Shown here in pieces: positions 58,938-64,000 of a stretch of 64,000 nt of DNA (position 1 is the first letter of the stretch; each line of letters opens with the position of its first letter). The notes under the pieces were generated by a model. That model did no database searches and was not told the DNA's origin. It worked only from the letters and a program-made list of their open reading frames with translations. Location: the NCBI GenBank assembly GCA_038503035.1, contig JAVSML010000041.1, forward strand, positions 328,746 through 392,745. The letters run 5' to 3'. The stretch comes from Crocodylus rhombifer. Taxonomy: Eukaryota; Chordata; Crocodylia; Crocodylidae. Made by a program: the position numbers and the translations under genes.

Positions 58938-59205
58938 TTGGAAGTGTAGGAACGGAAGGGATCTTGCAAGGTCGGCTAAGCCAGCTCCCCGCTCAAATAG
59001 GATCATCCCGAACTAAACCATCCCAGCAAAGTATCTGTCCCAACTGCTCTTAAAAGTTTCCACAACTTCTCTAGAGAGCATGCTCCAATGCTTGACCCCC
59101 CTCGTAGTCTGATAGCTCCTCCAACCTAAATTTCCTCTGCTGCAACTTCAGACCATTGCCTTAGCCCTGTCCCCTACCACCACAAAGAAACCCATATCCA
59201 TCCTC
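58938..59205 (-). mobile_element. CR1 3' terminal fragment (copy R)
   Basis: The plus strand reads GGAACGGAAGGGATCTTGC, GATCATCCCGAACTAAACCA and CCTAAATTTCCTCTGCTGC, all reversed CR1. It starts where the palindromic element stops. Confidence 0.85.
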
Positions 59206-59454
59206 TTTATAATCATCGTTGTACCTGTCAGCTGGCTGGGAACATTCACACTTTGGCTAAAACCAATGCACTCATCTAGTAGACTTTGTTTCCAGGAGAC
59301 TTATAGTCATTCAACAAGCTGGGATTTGGTGGTGGGATTACAGTCTCTCTTACACTTGTGTGCCCCTTTTTCAAATCCAACAAATATCAGCAGCAGCCAG
59401 TGTTTTGGGGATATAATAGGTATTTGTTCACTTATGTAAGGGAGTGAAAACTAG

Positions 59455-59640
59455 CTGTTAAGGGTGCTAGCAGTTAGAGCCCGTGACCTAAATTCCCTTC
59501 TTGGCCACCACCACACTATGCAACGCTGGGTCAGTCATTTCACATCTGTCTGAAATTTCCCCACACCCTTAAACACTACTGCTCACCTGACAAACAGGGT
59601 GTTGCGGGGCCTATTTAACTAAAACCCGTGGAGAGCACTG
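59455..59640 (+). repeat. MIR-like SINE (plus)
   Basis: GTTAGAGCCCGTGACC, then CGCTGGGTCAGTCATTTCAC, correspond to the tRNA-derived head and the TGGGCAAGTCACTT core region of MIR-type SINEs. The end carries GGAGAGCACTGAGTTTC. Confidence 0.5.
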
Positions 59641-60231
59641 AGTTTCTTCCGTGAGATGCATTATATTAGCACGAATAATCTGGGTTTGTCTCAGTCCAGC
59701 CCCTCAAGAGACACTGCCCATATTGTACATGGTGGTGTTACAGAGAAGCTGAGGACAGGATGAGAATGGAGACTAAATGACAGTATCCAGCTGGGCAGGG
59801 TCTACTGGGGCGGGGAGGGAAGGGAACAGATCAGGAGAGAAGGTGATAAAAAAATCCAAACAGTGAATAACTAAAGGCTTCTTAGCTTAAACAGAAAAAC
59901 AAAGAAGAAATGCAGCAAAACTGAAAGAAAGAAACCCCCACTGGGTCTTGAACTAAACAAAACCTTTTTTGCATTTGAAATTTTCGGCTGAAATTAAGTT
60001 TGTATCTTCCCCATTCCTGCCAACTCCTACACACTACTGCTGCTTCTGGTAACACACATGTTTCCCCTTAAAACTCCTGGAGTCACCCGAGTAAGTCAGA
60101 ACCTCAGCTTCTACCAGCGGGGCCAGACACCAGGGGAGTTGAATAGAACTAGAAAAGTCAGACCCGTACGAGCTCCAAAACCTGAAGACAAAAAAAGAAG
60201 TGGCCGAAAATGATGGTGTTCATTTCTCTGG
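59641..60231. other. no gene recognised
   Basis: Mixed DNA. The untranslated first exon of THNSL2 could lie anywhere in 58.1-64 kb, but I could not place it. Confidence 0.35.
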
Positions 60232-60690
60232 GATGTATTTGGCAGCCGTGTTGGTCTGAGACCAAAAAGAAATGCCAAACTCTAAAACTCTCGGTTCCCT
60301 TTTATTAGACCAACGACAGATTCGCCAACAAATTATCTTTCTTTGCAAGCTTTTGGGCTCACATGCCCTTCCGAAGGTTGCCAGCCCTCCAGGATTGTCC
60401 TGGAGTCTCCAGGAATTAGATATAAATCTCCAGGAGTCGGCGGAGAGTCACCCAGGAGATAAATGCTAGGGCATTCATTAAAATAGTAAACGTTAAATCC
60501 AATGTATACAGTAGTCCATTGTGTAACGTACATTTGCCTTCCTGTCAATTTGCATTACCCAAATGCCGGTCTTCTCAGTACAGTAGATTAATGTCATTCG
60601 GTCATGTGATGAAACCTCCCCCAAGAGATTGAAATAGAGTTGGCAGCAACCCTCGCTCTTCCTCAGGCTTAGGGAAAACTAAAGATGGTA
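60232..60690 (-). repeat. dispersed repeat interrupted by a hAT element
   Basis: GCAGCCGTGTTGGTCTGAG, TTTTATTAGACCAACG and TTTGCAAGCTTTTGGGC mark the repeat in minus orientation. It is broken at 60373-60654 and appears to resume at CTCTTCCTCAGGCTTAGGG. Confidence 0.6.
60373..60654. mobile_element. hAT-type element nested in the repeat, 282 bp
   Basis: It begins GAAGGTTGCCAGCCCTCC and ends TTGGCAGCAACCCTC. Flanks GCCCTTCC (60365-60372) and GCTCTTCC (60655-60662) agree at seven of eight bases. Internal GGAGTCTCCAGGAATTA strings are typical of a widespread sauropsid element. Confidence 0.72.
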
Positions 60691-61483
60691 CAAAGTCCCC
60701 ATTTGGTAGATGTGAGTTGGGTGTTTTGCTTGTTTTTTCCCTCTCAAATCTCTCGTTTCATGGAACTTTTCAAAACATAGAGCCGGCAGCAGCGGCTTGC
60801 TTGCAATCTTGGGCATTTGTGGGGTGAGTCGGGGGTGCTGCCAAGAAAGAGCTCTTGCCAAACCCAGTGCTGCCGGCTCCACCTCTGCCCAGGGGGGACT
60901 TGTCTGAGTAAAGCCACAGGTACAGAACAGCAGGTCAGCACCACCCCAGCAGAGCCAGGGAAACTGAGGCACAGCTTTGGGCTGGGAATTGCTCAAGGGT
61001 TCAACACACAAGCTAATGGCAAAACTCTTGGCTCCCTTCCCTTTTTTGATCGTGTTCTCCAGTGATCCGCGTGTGTGCCCGCTGTAAACAGTGTGGCTCA
61101 CAGCTGTGTCAGGAGCCCTCCGTTACCTGCTGTTTCGGGTATCACCAGACAATGTCGTTGGTGCAAGGACTTTGTCTTTTCTCTGTCTGTCTAAGGGCTC
61201 TGAGCACTGATAAGGTTTGTGCAGGAGGCAGTCCCTATGTCTTGAACTGGTAGATCATTAATTAGCACACAAGGAAATGAAAGCTATGCTGCCTGCAGTC
61301 TGGTTTTCATATTTATTCCAGTGGTCATATAGAAGAAACTCAGAGAGGGACCCGTCTAATGAGCATCAACATGGGTGTCTATCATTAGAAGTAATGTCAC
61401 AGAATCCGTTAGCCAAAGGCTGAGACGTTGACTATAAAAACCCCTTTACATTGATTGCCTCTCTTTGGATAGTATTCAGTGGG
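60691..61483. other. no gene recognised
   Basis: Somewhat GC-rich at 60780-61130 with a few CpG. It is a weak candidate for the THNSL2 promoter area, but I see no clear box set. Confidence 0.3.
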
Positions 61484-61835
61484 CTTGTTTACACATGGCT
61501 CTTTTATGTGGGATTAGCCTATAATTGCCATTTTTAAGGCACATAAAGGACTCAAGTCCACACGTGTACATCCTTAACATGCCTTAAAAATGGAGATTTT
61601 AGACTAATCCCACCTAAATTTGATACCTGCTTAAAGCACGTGTAGATGCTTACTGCTCATTAATGCAGCTACACATGGGATAATGCGACTTAGCTATGCA
61701 AGCCTAAATTTAATGCGCCTTAATGCACTTTAGAGCATCTATGTGTAGACACGTGCCTAAATTGGCTTAATGCACCTTAAACAAAGGTGCATTAAGTTTA
61801 GGCACATGTAACTACACGTGTAGATGCATACAGAG
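61484..61835. repeat. palindromic MITE with two hairpins
   Basis: First hairpin: arms 61509-61541 and 61580-61612 match at 29 of 33 positions (starting TGGGATTAG). Second: 61754-61778 with 61784-61804 (starting TGCCTAAA), with a 4-base insertion. CACGTGTAGATGC strings recur at both sides. Confidence 0.7.
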
Positions 61836-62821
61836 TGTGTTAACATCTCTCATGTCCTATGACTGCAGGTTTTTGTTTCCCTGGATGGTCTTAGCAGTCA
61901 TTTCCATCCATAACTTCAGTTGTTCTATGTTCTTGAGAAAAGTATCAACTCTGTGCTCTAGGAACAGGATTTATTTCCTCAGCATGGGCAATGTCTTCCT
62001 CTGAACAAGCTACATGCTGACAAAGAAACCACATCACCGTATGTCCTTCCAGGTTTTGCTGTAGCTTACACAAGGGGACTTCAACCAAGAAAAAAATAGG
62101 TCCAAAGGTCCAGAGCAATGCTGATAACTGCAATGTAACCTAAAGCTTTGTCCCCGTAGTCACAAATGCATGCAATTAATTTAGGCATACCATTAGTAAA
62201 GTTCAGCAGATGCATAAATCTGCAGAATTTGGCTTTGCACTTGTGTTTTAGTGCTGTGTTGTCACAGGGGATATTTATATCATGGCAGCCACTGAAGGAA
62301 TAACCCACATGCCCTTCATTATGTTCCAGCCCCAGAGGTGGTGAAGGGGAGCTGGAGGGCACCTTTGGCACCATGCTAAGACCTGGGTCTTTCGGTATGC
62401 TCAAGAGGCTTGGAAAACCTCCGGGTCATCCTCACTGCATCATTTCTATGTTGACATGCAGAAAGCAGGAGCGGACGGGTAGGCGTTACTTCCCCGAGGG
62501 CGTGGCCGAAGTCTTTTTTGACTGCTATTGTTTAGACATGCCCACAAGATAACTGGAAGTGCCAGGAAATGCTCTTCTAATGGGTGTTCCAGCTCTTCCC
62601 TTCTGCATTGCGGTAGCAAAGTTTCCTCCAGTCCAGGCACTTGGTTACTGGGGGCTTTAAAGCCACAGGCACCGATCTGACTTCCAATCCAAGCCGGACA
62701 GTTAACAATATAGTGACTCAATGTAACAGTTCACAGCGTGGTAGGGATGATGACTGAGGGACCCCTCAGTCAAAATATTCAGGCTACCACAGTTGATGTA
62801 GTCCAGTAAAATTATCTAGAT
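61836..62821. other. no gene recognised
   Basis: Ordinary DNA with chance frames up to 107 codons and no supported exon. Confidence 0.4.
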
Positions 62822-62950
62822 CAGTCTTGCTCAACTTTTTGGCCCTGCGGGCCAGACAAATGGCCCAGAGCCCATGTGTGGGCTGGATCGGACTGTCTGC
62901 GGGCCAGACCGGGCCCTGGGGCCCAGCACTGACCCTCCCTGCCCCACGAG
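62822..62950. mobile_element. hAT-like element, one end
   Basis: CAGTCTTGCTCAACTTTTTG followed by GCGGGCCAG units resembles a hAT terminus and the GGGCC-rich interior seen at 20.3 kb. The second terminus was not found. Confidence 0.45.
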
Positions 62951-64000
62951 CCTGTGCGTCTTCTTCCATTACTCCTGAAGAGGCTTGGACATGAACATCA
63001 ATTTCAGGTTTATACTTACCTTATGAATATTTATAATCCATCTCAAAAAGGTACCATTCCCCAGCTCCAAGGGCTTTGAGCCATTGTTTCAAAGCACAGC
63101 TACATTTCCTAGCCTAGGAAATATGACAGCCCAGGCCACAACCACATATTAAGTCCCTGAGTGCATGGGTCCCTGTCCTCCACTGCATCAGCTGGATGGG
63201 TGGCATATGGTCCCCTGTTCCCTGCTGTGCGGGTAGTGCTAACAGCGTGCAGCAAACCCCAGCTCCCACCGCTATAAGAGAGGTGGCTACAAGACCCTTT
63301 AGACCATAAGTAGGACAGCCCTGCCCTGAGAAGTAGCAAAAGGCTATTGGCCTGCATTTTCCAAATGGAGATGCAAGACAGCGGCCCAGTCCACCTGCGT
63401 ATTTAGACAGGTAAGTAGCTCCTGTGTGGCAGAGATTAATTATTAACACTACAGGTTTAGTAAAACATGTTTGATTGCCTCTATCATATACCAGTACTTC
63501 CCTGAAACATAACACAGTGTATGGTGTACATTAGCATAGCTTTGCTGATCTTAGTGGATGGGTGCCGATTCTTCACCAGCTGATAGGATTTGGGCCTTAA
63601 GGAGTTTATCTACTGCAGGATAAAAGTAGTAAAAAGCAAAAACAAAACAAAATTAAATATCCAGTCAACTCACTTCTGTCAGCTGATGTGTGTAACAGGC
63701 CAAGCAAGCAATCCAGTTTGCTGGCTATTTCAAAATATGAGGGGGGAAACATCCAGCTTCCAATTTGGACTGGGGGGAAAAAAAACCACTCTCAAATTTT
63801 TGGGAAATAAAAATTCATAAGAATTCATTTCAAGGTATTTGGTGTTTCTTTTTTCCAAGCTGTATTTATCAAAATAAATGTGAAAGAATTTTTTAATGAA
63901 AAAACATTTCAATCCAACCAAGTCAAAATGTTTCATTTAAAAAATGTCAAAACAGAGAGTTTCAAACTGTGTGGCATTTTTCATTCTTCAGAAGAGAAAA
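62951..64000. other. no gene recognised
   Basis: Increasingly AT-rich towards the end. No FABP1 exon or other exon was recognised. Confidence 0.45.

Noticed and set aside
58066..64000. FABP1 as expected neighbour of THNSL2
   Set aside because: I looked for its short first exon and conserved residues on the plus strand and saw nothing convincing.

Overview
This window is vertebrate nuclear DNA from a sauropsid, most likely a crocodilian. The signs are a multi-exon gene with GT/AG introns, about 9 kb of CR1-family LINE fragments (18 pieces, both strands), many short hAT-type elements with 8-bp target duplications, tRNA-derived SINEs and palindromic MITEs, and no L1 or Alu-like repeats. The species call is inference from repeat style only.

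One protein-coding gene is convincing: THNSL2 (threonine synthase-like 2), on the minus strand from 58052 down to 47618. I could join eight coding exons with consistent GT/AG sites and reading phases. They give 1,449 coding bases (482 residues plus TGA), with the pyridoxal-phosphate lysine at residue 113. A splice acceptor 13 bases before the ATG implies at least one untranslated 5' exon further right, which I could not place. A candidate poly(A) signal lies at 47099-47104. No FABP1 or FOXI3 exon (the neighbours of THNSL2 in mammals) was recognised, so they are probably outside the window.

Layout: 1-47 kb is intergenic or 3' flanking DNA, filled with transposable elements and simple repeats. 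Within it are two GC-rich units with promoter-like boxes (3.1-3.9 kb on the minus strand and 13.6-14.75 kb on the plus strand), a large palindrome at 9.4-10.1 kb, a second large inverted repeat at 38.8-39.8 kb, and AT-rich single-copy-looking stretches near 23.1-23.5, 26.4-27.5 and 45.5-47.1 kb. THNSL2 fills 47-58 kb, with a CR1 piece, a retroelement 3' end, a hAT remnant and a local duplication in its introns. From 58 to 64 kb there are inverted SINEs, half of a palindromic element, a CR1 piece, a MIR-like SINE, a hAT nested inside another repeat, and palindromic MITEs.

There is no operon, CRISPR array, rRNA or functional tRNA. The window does not show a new multi-gene system. The less ordinary signals are structural: two large inverted repeats, a palindromic element present as complementary halves in two places, nested insertions, and a repeat lying about 20 bases from a THNSL2 splice donor.
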